DNA of 64,000 nt from Physcomitrium patens (GCF_000002425.4 NC_037262.1:5927123-5991122); one strand, 5' to 3'; positions 46,640 to 59,785 are shown, counted from the stretch's first letter. Program-made: numbers and translations. The notes: generated by a model not told the origin, from the sequence alone.

Positions 46640-49019
46640 AGGACCCCTGCTGGAGCAATGGACATTCTCAGTGAAGACTTACACACTCAATTCTACTACT
46701 AGTTCAAGTAGTTATAATAGTTTATTAATATTTAATGTGATTAGATCTTTCATGCATGTTGTAAAAGAAAGTTTAACTTTTGTTATATATGCCACACCTT
46801 TTCTTAATGGAAAAAAGACTTCTAATGGCATTCCAAGCCAATACCAAGTTATCAAGATGTTTTTGAGAAAAAAAAATACAAATATTCTTCCAAAGCATTA
46901 CTTGTATAATTGTTCCATCAATCTTCAAGAAGAAGCTTAACTACCATTTGGATCAATCTATAGCCTATTACAGAACAAGTTGGTTGCATTCAAGGAGTAT
47001 ATTGATAAAAATTTGGTTAAGAATTTTATTTGCTATTATAAATTTCTAACAAGGGCTCCTATCTTACTTATGAAGAAAATAGATGGATCTCTAAGGATGT
47101 GTATAGACAATCAAGGACTTAAGAAAATCACCATTAAGAATGACTATCTTCTACTTTTGATTTCAAGACTTCTTGATCAACTCAATTAAGCAAAGATCTA
47201 TACAAAAATAGATTTATAAGAAACATTCAACTTGGTACGTATCAAAGAAAGAGATGAATAGAAAACTATGTTTCAAACCAAGTATAAGCATTTTGAATAT
47301 AGTACCATATTGTTTAGACTCATGAATATACTAGCTGCTTTTCAACATCTAATGAATGATGTCTTTTATGAGTTTCTTCATAATTTTATCATTTATTATA
47401 TAAGTAGCATCTTAATCTACTCTAAGAATATTAAAAAGTATGAACTTCATATTTATTGTGTATTACAAAAACTAAGAGATCTAAGATTATATTCCAAGAT
47501 AAAAAAAAAGTATGTATTTCATACTACTTAAGTCGACTTCTTAAGATACATCATTTCAAAGAATGGCCTTATAATGGATCCTAAGACAATCCAAACTATT
47601 ATAGATTAGAAGATTCTAAAAATAATTAGAATTGCACAATGTTTTTTGAAATTTGTCAACCATTATCAAATCTTCATCAAGAACTTTTTTCAAATTGTGG
47701 CTCTTCTTATACCCTTGACATGTAAAGACAAACCTGAGTGGAACAAAGAAGCAAAAGCATCATTTAAAGCTTTGAAGTCAATATTTATTTTTGCATCAAT
47801 CTTATATTGCATCAACTTTTTCAAAGCATTCTTCATAGAAACAAACATATCAAACTTTACTATAAAAGTCGTTTTATAACAAATGGAAGGAAATGATAAG
47901 TTGTATTTAATAGTTGAAATTAACTACAAGATCCATGACAAAGAGTTTTTTGCAATCATGGATTCTTTTCAAGAATGGCATCATTATCTAGAAGGTGCTT
48001 CTAGTCTAGTCACCATATATATAAATCACAAAAAACTCAAATATTTCATACTTGCACATGTTTTGAATTATCACCAAGTCTATTGGAATATATTTTTATC
48101 AAGATTTTATTTTAAGATTATTTATCAATTCAAAAAATAATAAGGTTTGTCAAATGTCTTTTTTAGATATTCTTATCTTATATTAAAAGAAAAAAATATA
48201 AATTTTAATTTAAAAAAAAAAAATGATTCTCTCTAAGTCAAAGCATTTTTATTTTTAAGCAACAAAATCAATATTGACTATTGACTTAATATTTTTTAAG
48301 TAAGTTCAATTGAATATGTCCTTTGACCTTCTTATTTATAATATCAAAAATAATTCTTTTAAGTCTCATGATACTTCTAAGATTGAATTTAAGAACAATC
48401 TACTCTATTTTAAAGGACAATTATACATTCTAAAAGGTGAAGCACAATTATATGTTCTTTAAGTTTGTCACGACTTTTCAACAATCAAACATTTTGGATA
48501 TAATAAGACTTTAAAGCTAATATTTTTTTTTAATTAGTAGCCTCAAATGTGAAAAGTAGTCAAAGACTTTATATAATCATGTGATATTTGTTTAAGATCA
48601 AAAAATCCTTGTTATCAATCATATGGACTTCTTTAGCTATTATTTATTCTAAAACAACCATGGTCTTTTGTTTCTATGGATTTTATTATAAATCTTCGAG
48701 TTTCATGTTTGTATAGTTCTATATTCTTAATAGTAGATCATTTTATAAATATAGTATATTTTGTACTATATACAAAATCTATTTCAAGTAAAAAAATGGC
48801 TAAGTTTTTTATTGACAACATCTATTGCTATTATGGATTGCCCAAGGATATTATATTGGATAGAAGGACTCAATTTGTATCAAAATTTTAAAGAATCTTT
48901 TTTAAGATTTTAAAAATGGATATAAAGCTCTTTTGGTTTTTTATCCTCAAATTGATGGATAGACAAAGTATATATTTCAAATTTTGGAGTAGTATTCAAG
49001 ATAAATTATTCACTACCAA

Positions 49020-50187
49020 TTACGTAATGGAGCATAAATAAGATATTTGTATTGTTGACTGTCAAAGACAAGAATTCGATGAAAAAATAGTTCAGACAAG
49101 TAAGCCTTCACTCAAAGAAAAGTAACAAAATATGAATAATAAGTATGTATATTGAAAAGAAAAACTAGAATGGCTATTGCCAAAAAACAAGAAAACTAGA
49201 GACCCTTGAAACTAGACTAGAAGCAAGAAAGAAGTTGACAAGAGTGAAGAAGCCTTCATTCTTGTCTCTATATATACTATCTAACTAGGGGCTACATGGC
49301 GACGTTCTATAGGACCTCCAATATGTGTTGACTTTGTAGGATACATGCCTTGACTTACAAGGCAAGTTTTTCTATGTGTGGGCCACATAGTTAGCTTGAT
49401 CTTCAAGCTAACAACATGTGTGGCACATGGCCAACTTGTTGACCACGTTTCTAATCCAAAAAGTCAATTAAAGACACCTATGAAGTCAAAGCAGCATCTA
49501 AGAAGTTTCTAGGAAGCTTCTATATTAAATATTATAGAATTAACTTACTTTTATCTACTTTTACTTACTTCTACCTATTTCTATATGTAATTATTAGCTT
49601 ACATGATTATGGCCATGACATTGACATATAGAGATAGATAGTTGGAGCCATTTTTGAGAAGTTTCTAGAAGTTTTTAGAAATGGAATTAAATTGGTGATT
49701 TATATGGTATATACCATATAATATTCTAAAAGGTTTAAGGGCGATTATCTAGGTAGGATCCACTTCTATAATCTTTTAGAAGGGTAATTACCTAAATACG
49801 ATCCATCTTTAAAAACTTTTAAAAGGGTGGTTATTTTCGTGGAGCCTATTATTAAATATATTTTAGAAAGTTTTAAGATGGTTGGATAAAGTATAAATAG
49901 AACTAGCAAAGGTCATTTAGATATTTGGTTAGGTATGGCTTTGGTTCCTTTGTCTCAATAAAGTTTGATTTTTAATTTTTTATTTTATTTTGTTCTGTTC
50001 TCTTTTACTCTATTCTACCTTTCATGTTCTATTTTGTTTAGTTTTGTTTATTTTTGTTCTAGTCTACTTTGTTCTATATTGTAATGAAATTTGTATTGCT
50101 ATGAATTGGAAGGATTTTAGATCTTATATAGAATTCAACCTTGTTCCAAATAAGATGATTAGATAATTCTTTAGTTATAGGCACAGT
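49020..50187 (+). repeat. LTR-like insertion (called family C) inside the integrase of copy 6
   Basis: The integrase of copy 6 is interrupted at about 49018 and resumes at about 50190 with some loss. The inserted DNA has a TATA-like AGTATAAATAGAAC at about 49889-49902, AATAAAG at about 49960, and a long T-rich stretch with TTTTGTTCT/TTTAGTTTTG repeats (49990-50080), all typical of an LTR. Borders are approximate. It contains a later family A solo LTR (49060-49620). Confidence 0.5.
49060..49620 (-). mobile_element. Solo family A LTR with perfect TTGAC target duplication
   Basis: 561 bp on the plus strand from TGTCAAAGACAAG to GGCCATGACA. The flanks TTGAC (49055-49059) and TTGAC (49621-49625) are identical, the 5-bp duplication made by Ty3/gypsy integrase. 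No internal region lies next to it, so the element was removed by LTR-LTR recombination. Its GC is higher than in the other LTRs (for example GGGGCTACATGGCGACG), which fits a younger insertion. Confidence 0.88.
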
Positions 50188-51109
50188 TTATTTATAATAA
50201 TACAATGTATTTTTTTAAACAACAAATACTTTTTTTTTGCTAATTATGATTACCATCTATAACTTAATACTTTTGATTTCTCAAAAATTAATAATTCTAT
50301 AACAAAAGATTTAACAAATTATTTGTTTGAGCTCTATATAATAATGAAGGTATAATTAAAAGAAACTTAAGAACAATAAAAGATCAATGCAGATCCTTAT
50401 TACTAGGAGCAATCTCAATTCCACGTTGGCAATAAGTTATGAATAATTTGTTGCAATATTAAGACTAGGTGCCTTTGTAATAAATTAGATTTCTATAGGT
50501 TTAAACTATTTTCTATTTGTCAACAAATCAATTTAATTTCTTATCGATTATATCTACCAAAATTTATAAAGATCCATTTCATATTCCACATATCTCTTCT
50601 TCAGCCATATAAAATAGTGAATATCTCAGAAAAAAGTTAAATGCCACCTCTTCCCATCGAAGTAGAAGAAGTCTTAGATTTAAAGCAGTGCTGAAATAGG
50701 TTGGAATATCTTGTCCATTGGCATAGATATAATATTAATGAATGTACATGGGAGCCAACAAAGAATCTTGTAAATGGAGCAAAAAAGGTTGATGCTTTTC
50801 ATTGACAATATCCTTCAAAATTAAGATAAAGAATAATAAATCTTTATTATAAAAGAAACTAAATCTAAAAAAAATAGCATTCTATCTTCTATTCTTATTT
50901 GTAATTTTTATATATTTGTAGTATTAAAAATATAAAAAATCAATAACCAACAGATTCAATATAAAAATTAATGTTTACTAACTTATCAAATAAGACATTG
51001 TGATTGTCATAAGCTTCAAGATAATATAATCATGATTAAGATCTTTGAGAATAATATGTTCTTTCTTGAATAAATGGCAAGATACAATATATTTGATATT
51101 ACGACCTTA

Positions 51110-51649
51110 TGTCAAGGATATAAATCTCAAAAAAAGAAAATCTCAATATACTCTTATGTTATTCGAAAATATTAGAAAATCATTTTCAAAGATGGTAATA
51201 TATTGAATTAGAATGGCAATTACCAAAAATAGGAAGATTAGAAAGTCTTGAAATAAGACTCAAGATTAAAAAGGCATTTACAAGAGTGAAGAAGGCTTCA
51301 TTTTTACCTTTATATATACTATTTAATCAAGAACTATGTAACAATGTTCTATAGGACCTCCAACATGTGTTGACTTTGTAAGACACATATCTTAACTTAA
51401 AAAGTAAGTTTTTTATATGTACACTACATAATTAGCTTATTCTATAAGTTACCAATATAAGTGATATGTGGTTAACTTATTGATCAAGTTTTTAACCTAT
51501 CAATCAACTACAAACACATATAAAGTCAAAATCATATCTATAAAGTTTTTAAGAAAAGTTTTTAATAGATATTATGATATAATTTTATTTTTATCAATTA
51601 TACCTAATTATATAGGTAATTATTAGAATAAATATGTATATCCATGATA
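51110..51649 (-). repeat. 3' LTR of copy 7
   Basis: 540 bp, plus strand TGTCAAGGATATAAATC to TCCATGATA. It keeps the ancestral TGTC end best and defines the family A LTR border. The minus-strand purine run (AAAAAAGAAGG) just inside it, near 51652-51664, is the polypurine tract. Confidence 0.78.
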
Positions 51650-53095
51650 TTACCTTCTTTTTTAGAGACAAGTTCTATAAGAAGCAATCATCATATTTCA
51701 TGGATCTTATTATTCTTCATTTTGGTTTTAATGGATATTGTTGATGTAAAGCGTCAACTTTCTTTGCTAAATTTGTAAGATTCTTTATTGGCTATCATGT
51801 GTATTCACTAATATCATATCTACACCAATAAATAAGATATTCTAATCTATTTTGGGATTACTTTAAATCTAAGACTTCTTCCACCTCAAATTCTTTATTA
51901 TTATCTATTTTTATAGGAAGAAGTAGTATTAGTCTTTTTTCTAAGATATTCACTATCTTATATAGTTCAAGAAAAAATACATAGAATATAAGATGGATCT
52001 TTATAGACTTCAATAGATAAAATTGATAAATAATAAAATTAACTTATTTATAAATAGAAAAAGTTCATAGCCTAAAATAGTTCAACTTATCACAAGGATG
52101 AATAGTCTTAATATTGCAGCAAAATAATTATATTTTGTCACTTAAGTTGAATTATGGTTGTTCATTATGATAGGCATCTATATTGATCTTTTGTTGTTTT
52201 TAATCTTCTTTTAATTGTGCCATCATTATTATATATAATTTTGAAAAATAATTTTTTAAATCTTCTTCTATAAATTTATTAAATTTTAAAAAGTCAAAAG
52301 TATCAAGTTGTGGATGATAACCATTTTTGGAAAAAAAAATTGAATAGAAGAATGTATCAAATTATTATATGTAAATTCTATCAATGGCAAAAAAATTATC
52401 CAATCATCTTAATAATAATTAATAATACACCTCAAATACTACTTCAAAACTTAATTCACCTCTTACATATGTCCATTAAATTGAAGATGAAAGGCCAAAG
52501 ATAATTTTATATCCACTTTCAAAATCTTAAAAAATATTCTCCAAAATATTGATACAAGTTGTGTTCTTTTATTTGATATAATATCTTTGAGCAATCTATG
52601 ATAGCAATAGATGTTATCAAAGAAAAGCTTAGTTATTTCTTCACTTGAAATAGATTTTGTATATAGTACAAAATTTTCTATTTTGATGAATTTATCTATG
52701 ATCATGAATATAAAATTATATGAATTTAAATTTCAAAGATCTATAAGAAAATCCATAGAAATAATAGATCATAATTGTTTTGATATAGACAATAATTGGA
52801 AAATTCCATAAAGTCAATGACGAGTAATTTTTGATCTTGAATAAACATCACATACTTATATAAAGTTTTTTATAGCTTTTATATTTGCAACCACCAAAAA
52901 TTCTTAAATATAAGCTCTAAAGTCTTATTGTATGCAAAATATTAGATTATTGGAAAGTTATGACATACTTGAAGAACATATAAACATGCTTCTCTATCTA
53001 AATTATATAGGCAATCTTTAAAATAAACTAGGTTGTTCTTAAACTCAAATTTGGAAGTATCATAAGACTTTGAAGAAATATTCTTGATATCATGA

Positions 53096-53646
53096 TGTCA
53101 CAAACATACATATTTATTTTAATAATTACATATATGATTAAGTAGAAGTACATAAAAGTAGATTAATTTCATAATGTCTTCTAGAAAAGTTTTCTAAAAA
53201 CTTCATAGATGTTGCTTTGACTTTATACATGTTTATAATTAATTGATAGGCTAAAAACTTAATCAATAAGTTAGCCATGTGACACACATATTAGTAGCTT
53301 GTTCTATAAGCTAACTATATGGCACACACACATATATATATTTTATCTTACAAGTTAAGTCATGTATCTAGAAAAATCAACATGTATTGGAAGTCCTATA
53401 AAATATTACCACATAGCTTCTAGTTAGATAATACATATATATATGGAGACAAGAATGAAGCCTTTTTTACTCTTATCAACGCCTTTTTAATCTTTAGTCT
53501 TGTTTTAAGTTTTTCTAGTCTTCTAATCTTTGGCAATACTCATTCTAATTCAATACTATATCATCTTTGAGTAATATTTTAGTCCATTTCAATGACATAA
53601 GAATGTATTGAGGATTTTATTTTTTTTGACATTCATGCACTTGAAA
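53096..53646 (+). repeat. 5' LTR of copy 8
   Basis: 551 bp from TGTCACAAACATAC to ACTTGAAA (ancestral TTGACA). A TATA box (ACATATATATATGGAG) lies at about 53432-53447, followed by GACAAGAATGAAGCC, the conserved start of the LTR transcript region. Confidence 0.8.
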
Positions 53647-53863
53647 ATTTAATAAGAGTGTTAATTCATTTTTTTTTGTCTTGTTTTAAAAGTAATTGGA
53701 TTATCTTAATTTTATTATTGTGTTTTGAAGATTACAAATTAACTATCTTTAAATAAATTATTTAATTTTCTAACATTGATTTTTTTCCTTAAAAAAAATA
53801 AATTATACTTTTTTATAGAAATTTTTATTCAATATTAGAGGTTTCAAATTACCTTCCTCTCAT

Positions 53864-54900
53864 TTGACTTATAAATTTATTAAATTATTTGAAATAAAAG
53901 AAAAAATCATAGATATACTTAGCAAAAATGAGAATAGATTTGCAACTATTATAAATCTTCACAAGCTTTTCAACACTCTTAGGATGAAAATTTTACATAT
54001 CACCAATGCCAACTACAAAAGCACTATTTCTACACTTGTAAAAGAAGTCTAGAATTTATGCCAAGAAGTTGTGCAATTGATAAAAGCAAGTAAATCAACC
54101 TTACAACCAAATTTAAGAAATCTCACTTCTATAAGCACAAGAAAGGTAAAGATTAATATATCCAAGAAGTTTGATAGAATAAGATCAAAATTCCAAAGTT
54201 TTCTATAATAAGTTAAGCTCTATTTAAGATTACATCTTTTCCAATACCTTAATTGATTTACTCAAGTTAGATTTATAGGCATATTTCTTTCTAAAAGTAC
54301 TCTCTTTTGGTTTGTACCTTTGATGGAAAAAGTTTCATAACTTCATTATGATTTGAATTCATTCTTAGAAGTATTTACGTTCATATTTGGAGAAAGTGAT
54401 TGAAAAAGAATAATAGAGGTTAAACTCTTATCTTCATGTCAAGGATCATAGTCAACCACCTTATATGCTACTAAATTCCAAAACCTTACTTGCAATGTAG
54501 ATTAGAATGAAAAAATTCTTATCAATCAATTTTGATATAATTTGAAAGATAATGTCAAATTTGTATTATTAATAATATCAAAAGTAAAATATTTAGAATA
54601 ATTTATTACTTAAGCCATTAAATGCAACAATTAATTATTTCAAAGGCGTCAAGAGTAAAGACTTAGCTAGAGAAGAAAGAATAAAGTAATAATGATAATT
54701 TCCATGTTTTACAAAAATTTATCCATCAAAATTAGAACTAATGCAAATTAATAAAATATGTTTCAAGTCCCTCATGGAGGAAAAAAAGACTTAACATTAT
54801 TTAGAGGATTTGTATGTATATTGTGGAAAAGCTAAGCAGATTGCTTAATATTGTCTAAAGAAGCAATATAATTACAAAATGAAGACCACAATTGCCAAAA
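53864..54900 (+). pseudogene. Gag of copy 8
   Basis: An open N-terminal piece at 53864-54052 contains NENRFATIINLHKLFNTLRM, matching gag of copy 2 (NENRFATL-type). Later parts read KFDRIRSKFQSFL and LYLRLHLFQYLN between stops. A damaged zinc knuckle (YCGKAKQIA*YCLKKQ, near 54818-54870) precedes the protease. The Gag protein would form the particle; this one is not translatable. Confidence 0.75.
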
Positions 54901-54946
54901 AAGATAATGGGTTAGAAAGCAAGTTTTTTCAACTATAGTAGAAACC

Positions 54947-55342
54947 ATGTCATTGGAATCATATGCAACATCTGATGAAGGTCTTATTCTTTCATCAGAT
55001 CCCTCACCTTATTTTACAATAGATGTGTGTTTAGGACCTAAAAACCACAAATTCTTTGTATTGTTAGATTCAAGAGCCTCAATCTATTTTATAAAAAAAT
55101 ATTTTGTCAAAAAATTAGAATTATTTTTAATCAAGAAAATTAAATCCATACATATAAAAGTCATAAATAATTATTTGTTATCTTTTGGAGTTATTACCTA
55201 TGAAACTATTCTTTTAGATGTAGCAATTAAAGATCATAATAGCATAGTAATATTTAATATAATAAGATCTCCCTCCAATCTAATTATTTTGAATTTTTTG
55301 TGGTCAAAAAAATATAATCTTCAAATAGATTGGATTTCTTAA
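54947..55342 (+). pseudogene. Retropepsin-like protease of copy 8, active-site motif altered
   Basis: An open piece of 131 codons. Residues about 32-45 read KFFVLLDSRASIYF: the catalytic D-S-G-A has become D-S-R-A by a G-to-A change of the Gly codon. The C-terminal part (SNLIILNFLWSKKYNLQIDW) matches the flap end of copy 2. The protease would be inactive even if translated. Confidence 0.8.
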
Positions 55343-55599
55343 AACCTTAAACTTTCTTATAATTCAATCCAAAATCTTATTAGTTAAGTAATAATATATA
55401 AGTCCACCTCATCTAAATCCTTACTGATAGGTATAAGAGCTTTTATGCATGTCACAAAAGAAGGATCATCTTTTATTATATATGCCATGTCTATTTTTGA
55501 TTTTGAAAAGATATCAAGTAGTATTTTTAGCTAATATTAAGATTTATATGATATTTTTGAAAAAAAATGTAAATATTCTTCTATAGTATTGATTTTAAG

Positions 55600-56747
55600 A
55601 TTCTTCAATTGATTTACAAAAAAGAGCTCAACTACTATTTGGACCAATCTATAACTTATTACAAAATGAGTTGGTTATATTAAAAAAGTATATTAACGAG
55701 AACTTGGTAAAAATTTCATATACCATTCAAAATCTCTAACAAGAGATCCTATCTTATTTGTGAAGAAAAAAGATGGATCTTTATAGATGTACATAGACTA
55801 TTGAAGACTTAACAAAATCACCATCAAAAATATATATCTCCTACTTGTGATTTTAAGACTTCTTGATCAATTCAATCAAGCAAAGATTTATACAAAAATA
55901 AATCTATGATGAATATATAACATAGTTTGCATCAAAGAAGGAGATGAATAGAAGATTATTTTTTGAATTAAGTATAGAAATTTTGAATATAATGTCATGT
56001 CTTTTAAAGTCATAAATGTACTAGCCACTTTTTAACATTTTATAAATGATATTTTTTGTGAGTTTCTTGATGATTTTATTATTTTTTATTTGGAAAAAAT
56101 TATAATCTACTCTAAAAATATATATATAAAAAAAAAAAAAAAAAAAAAAACATAAATTTCATATTTGTTTTGTATTAAAAAATCTTAAAGATACAAAATT
56201 ATATGCTAAGATAGAAAAGTATATATTCTATACTACTCAAGTTGACTTCTTAGGATACATCATTTCTAATCAAGGTCTAATGATGGATCCAAAGAAGGTC
56301 CAAACTATTATAGATTGGAAGATTTTAAGAATAGTAAGAATTATGTAATATTTTTTGGAATTTACTATTTATTACAAGATCTTTATTGAGAACTTTTTTC
56401 AAATTACAGCTCTTCTTATACATTTTTCATGTAAAGATAAACTTAAGTGGAACAAAGAAGTTGAAACATCTTATAAAGCAATGAAGATAATATTTATTTT
56501 TGTACTAATTTTATATTGCGTTGATTTTTTTAAGGCATTCTTTATGAAAATAAATACACAAACTTTCCTATAGGTGTCATTTTGTGATAAATAGGACTAA
56601 ATGATAAGTTCCATCTAATAGCTTTTTATTCCAAGAAATTTTTAGGAATCAAAATTAACTATAAGATCTAGGATAAAGAACTTCTTGCAATTCTTGATTC
56701 AATTCAAAAATGGCATCATTATCTAGAAGGTGTCTTAAATCCAATCA

Positions 56748-56787
<40 letters not shown>

Positions 56788-57611
56788 ATTTGAACATATC
56801 TTTATCAATATTTGATTTCAAGTTAACTTATCAATTTGAAAAATAATAAGATTTATTAAATATCCTTTTTAGACATTCTTATCTTATATCAAAAGAAAAA
56901 AATGTAGCTTTTGATTAAAAATAGAATAATTTTCTTCTAGTCAAAATATTTTTATCTTTGAGTAATAAAATCAACATTGATTATTCATTCAACTTTTATC
57001 AAGTAAATTCAATCAAATATATCTTCTGATCTTCTTGTCCATGATATTAGGAATAATTCTTCTAAGCCTTATAATACTTTCAAGTTTATATTCAAAAATA
57101 ATGTATTCTATTTTGAGGGATAATTATATATTTCAAAAAGTAAAGCATGATTATGTATTTTTCAAGCCTGTCATGACTTTCTAACAGTTGGACATTTTGG
57201 ATACAACAAGACTTTGGAACTAATATTAAGAGATTTTTGATGGCCTCAAATATGGAAAGAAATTAAAGACTTTGTACAATCATGTGATATTTGCTCAAGA
57301 TCAAAAACTCCTCATCATTGACCTCATAGACTTCTTTAGCCATTACCTATCTGAGAATAATGACGGTCTTCTATTTCTATAGATTTTATGATAAATCTTT
57401 CAATCTTAGATTCATATGATTTTATGTTTGTGATAGTAGATCATTTTACTAAGATGATATATTTTGTATCACGTACAAAATCTATCATACATGAAGAAAT
57501 AATCAAATTTTTTCTTGACAACATCTATCACTATCATAGATTACCTCAGATATTATATCAGATATGAAGACTCAATTTATATCAAGATTTTATAGAATCC
57601 TTTTTAAGATT
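55600..57611 (+). pseudogene. Reverse transcriptase, RNase H and truncated integrase of copy 8
   Basis: Reverse transcriptase runs from about 55620; at the YLDD position (about 56088-56099) the sequence reads YLEK, so the second catalytic Asp is lost. The best open piece (56355-56573) is the RNase H start (YKIFIENFFQITALLI...KWNKEV). A TA repeat interrupts RNase H at about 56746-56783, and an A run lies at about 56130-56150. Integrase begins near 56990, with the zinc domain at about 57180-57320 and core to 57611. The C-terminal domain and chromodomain are deleted. Confidence 0.75.
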
Positions 57612-58192
57612 CTATAGAAAGATGATTAAAACTGAGATGAAGAATAACAAATCTTTGTTATAAAAGAAATAAGATATAAAAAAGATAGAATTTGACCTTC
57701 AACCTTTGTTTGTAGCTTCTATGTATTTGTAGCACTAAAGAGATGGAGAATCAACAATCAACAGATTCAATTGAAGAGCTTTTGTTTATTGAATTATTAA
57801 ATGAGACATTGCAATTGTCACAACCTTCAAGACGACATAATTATAATAGAAAACCTTAAGAATAACATGTCTTTTTTTTAAATAGATGGAAAGATACAAC
57901 ATATTTGATATTATGGCCTTGAAAGAAACTCCTAATGTTTGATGATTTTATTAAAGATAGGAACAATTCCTAAAGATATTTCAAATATTTAATTTGAATG
58001 GAGTTATAGAGGCCTCAATAATAATCAAATAATAAGGTGATCTTCTTGCCTTGGTATGGAGCACTATTGATGGCTAAAATAATCTATCAATTATTTTAAA
58101 AAAAATAAAGATTAGAATATGTGGCAAACACAATTTGTCACATCTTAGATTTCTTCAATTTATGATGACCGCCCCTTATAGAATTCATTCCT

Positions 58193-58204
58193 AAAAGAAA
58201 GGAT
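58193..58204 (+). promoter_or_regulatory. Polypurine tract of copy 8
   Basis: AAAAGAAAGGAT followed by AA and the LTR start (TATTACAAAC, ancestral TGTCAC). Same place and composition as in copy 2. Confidence 0.65.
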
Positions 58205-58206
58205 AA

Positions 58207-58701
58207 TATTACAAACATGCATATTTATTCTAATAATTACCTATATGATTAAATAGAAGTAAATAAAAGTAGATTATTTTCATAATATCTTCTAAAAATC
58301 TTCTTGAAGCTTCATAGATATTCTTTTGATTTCACACGTGTTTGTAGTTAATTAATACACTAAAAACTTGGTTATTAAGTTAGCAACGTGACACACATAT
58401 TAGTAGCTTATTCTACAAGCTAATTATGTGACACACATATAAATAAATTTTTTTACAAATTAAGTCATGTATCTAACAAAGTGAATACGTGTTAGAGGTT
58501 TTACAAAATATCACCACATAGCTTCTAGTTAGATAGTATTTTTGGAGGCAAGAGTAAAGCCTTCTTTATTCTTTTCAATGTCTCTCTAGTCTCTAATCTT
58601 ATTTAAAGTCTTTTTAATCTTCTTGTCTTTGACTTGTCTTTAATACTATTTCATTTTTGAATGAATCTTAAGTTCTTTTGAATGACAAAAAATTATATTG
58701 A

Positions 58702-58738
<37 letters not shown>

Positions 58739-58755
58739 AGGTTCATGTCTCGATA
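58207..58755 (+). repeat. 3' LTR of copy 8, with a 33-base T run
   Basis: 549 bp. It differs from the 5' LTR at many sites and carries an uninterrupted T run at 58705-58737 where the 5' LTR has only short T tracts. The TATA region at about 58538 is degraded. It ends GTCTCGATA next to the CATGA duplication. Confidence 0.8.
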
Positions 58756-58934
58756 CATGAATAAGAAGATCAAAGAAAATATTTATTAAATTTTCTTGAA
58801 AAATATTGAATCAACAATCAATGTTGATTTTATTTCTCAAAGATGAAATTGTTCAAGCTTCAAGACAACCATTTTTTGTTGATAAAGAATTGCATGTCTT
58901 TCTTTTAGTGCAAGATAAGAATGTTTTTATAATA

Positions 58935-59785
58935 TGTATTGTATTTTTTGAAAATGCACTAGGCACCTAGCTGTGGAAGGTGAAGTTGTGTTTTAGAAAT
59001 ATCCAAGAAACCCTAATAGATTTCAACCATCTAAATACAAAGTAATTCAAATTTCAATTCAAAAGTACTTAAAGCCAATATAAAGTGCTCAAAAATACTC
59101 TTCTTAGTAATCTCAACTATAGACAAATTCCAATTGCCTTACTACTTTCATAATTAGGCAATTTTAATTTCTCCTTATAAGCTCTAACTCTAGTGAGTGA
59201 ATTTCAGCAAGTTATAACTTTTAATCTATCAATCCACTTTGTACAAAAAAATTCACACAAATCCCACTATAAATCTTTTACATATTCAAAAAAATTTAAG
59301 TCCAATCCAATTTATAAATTGTGAGAAAAAGCCCAAAAATCACATTAATATTACTTGGCCGCCAACTTGAAAGTTAATGCAAATATTCCAGTAGTAATTT
59401 CTCTTCTTCCAATTATTAACTTCAACTTAAAATTGGTATGTAGCTTGATCTTGAAGTCCTCTACTACCATGCCAAATTTTACCTTAATCCGACTAGTAGA
59501 ACTTTAGATATCATAGAAATCCTACCTAATTTCAAACTACCAACTCCTAATGCCTTCTTATACCAAAACCTAGATATCTCTCAATTACACTATTAGATTA
59601 ATATAAAATTTTATACATACTTAGCACATCCAATCAATCAAGCATTGTCAAATTTTGAACCATAGATGTGACATCAATTGCATGGACTAGGTGAGAGTAT
59701 TAGTCCTAATTGTATTGCATAAATTCAAATTATCAATATAAATCAATATCCACTCAAGTTTTTCTTTACAAGTCAAACATATAAG
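58935..59785 (+). repeat. Truncated family B LTR inside copy 7
   Basis: It starts near TGTATTGTATTTTTTG; GCACTAGGCACCTAGCTGTGG matches GCTCCGGGCACCTAACTGTAG of the B LTR at 15943, and 59350-59520 matches 16800-16960. The telomere-like block and the ...CAACATGACA end are absent, so a deletion followed insertion. RNase H sequence of copy 7 is lost at this site. Confidence 0.6.

Larger units (their letters stand above)
46640..51109 (+). mobile_element. Chromovirus copy 6 (pol and 3' part), with nested LTRs
   Basis: Plus strand. It starts within the protease-reverse transcriptase linker near 46690 and lacks gag and the 5' LTR. Reverse transcriptase spans about 46830-47640: open pieces 46980-47189 and 47268-47531 include APILLMKKIDGSLRMCIDN and LMNILAAFQHLMNDVFYEFL, and the YLDD position reads YISS, so the catalytic aspartates are gone. 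RNase H is at 47646-48140 and the integrase zinc domain at about 48400-48620. The integrase core (48676-48891) carries DNIYCYYGLPKDI, and its C-terminal part resumes at 50190 after an inserted LTR. A chromodomain follows at about 50640-50800 (LEYLVHWHRYNINECTWEP), then an untranslated region cut at 51110 by copy 7. Inactive. Confidence 0.82.
53096..58755 (+). mobile_element. Chromovirus copy 8, full length with CATGA target duplication
   Basis: 5,660 bp on the plus strand. The 5' LTR is 53096-53646, gag about 53864-54900, protease 54947-55342, reverse transcriptase about 55620-56340, RNase H 56355-56900, integrase about 56990-57610, then an untranslated region, polypurine tract and the 3' LTR 58207-58755. 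CATGA at 53091-53095 and 58756-58760 is an exact 5-bp target duplication in the integrase of copy 7, whose two halves rejoin across it. The chromodomain and integrase C-terminal part are missing: integrase sequence at about 57612 runs straight into the untranslated region. All frames are broken. It is the youngest complete insertion in its nest. Confidence 0.9.

Noticed and set aside
48676..48891. Stand-alone integrase-like gene
   Set aside because: It is one open piece within the broken pol of copy 6, with reverse transcriptase and RNase H in order upstream.
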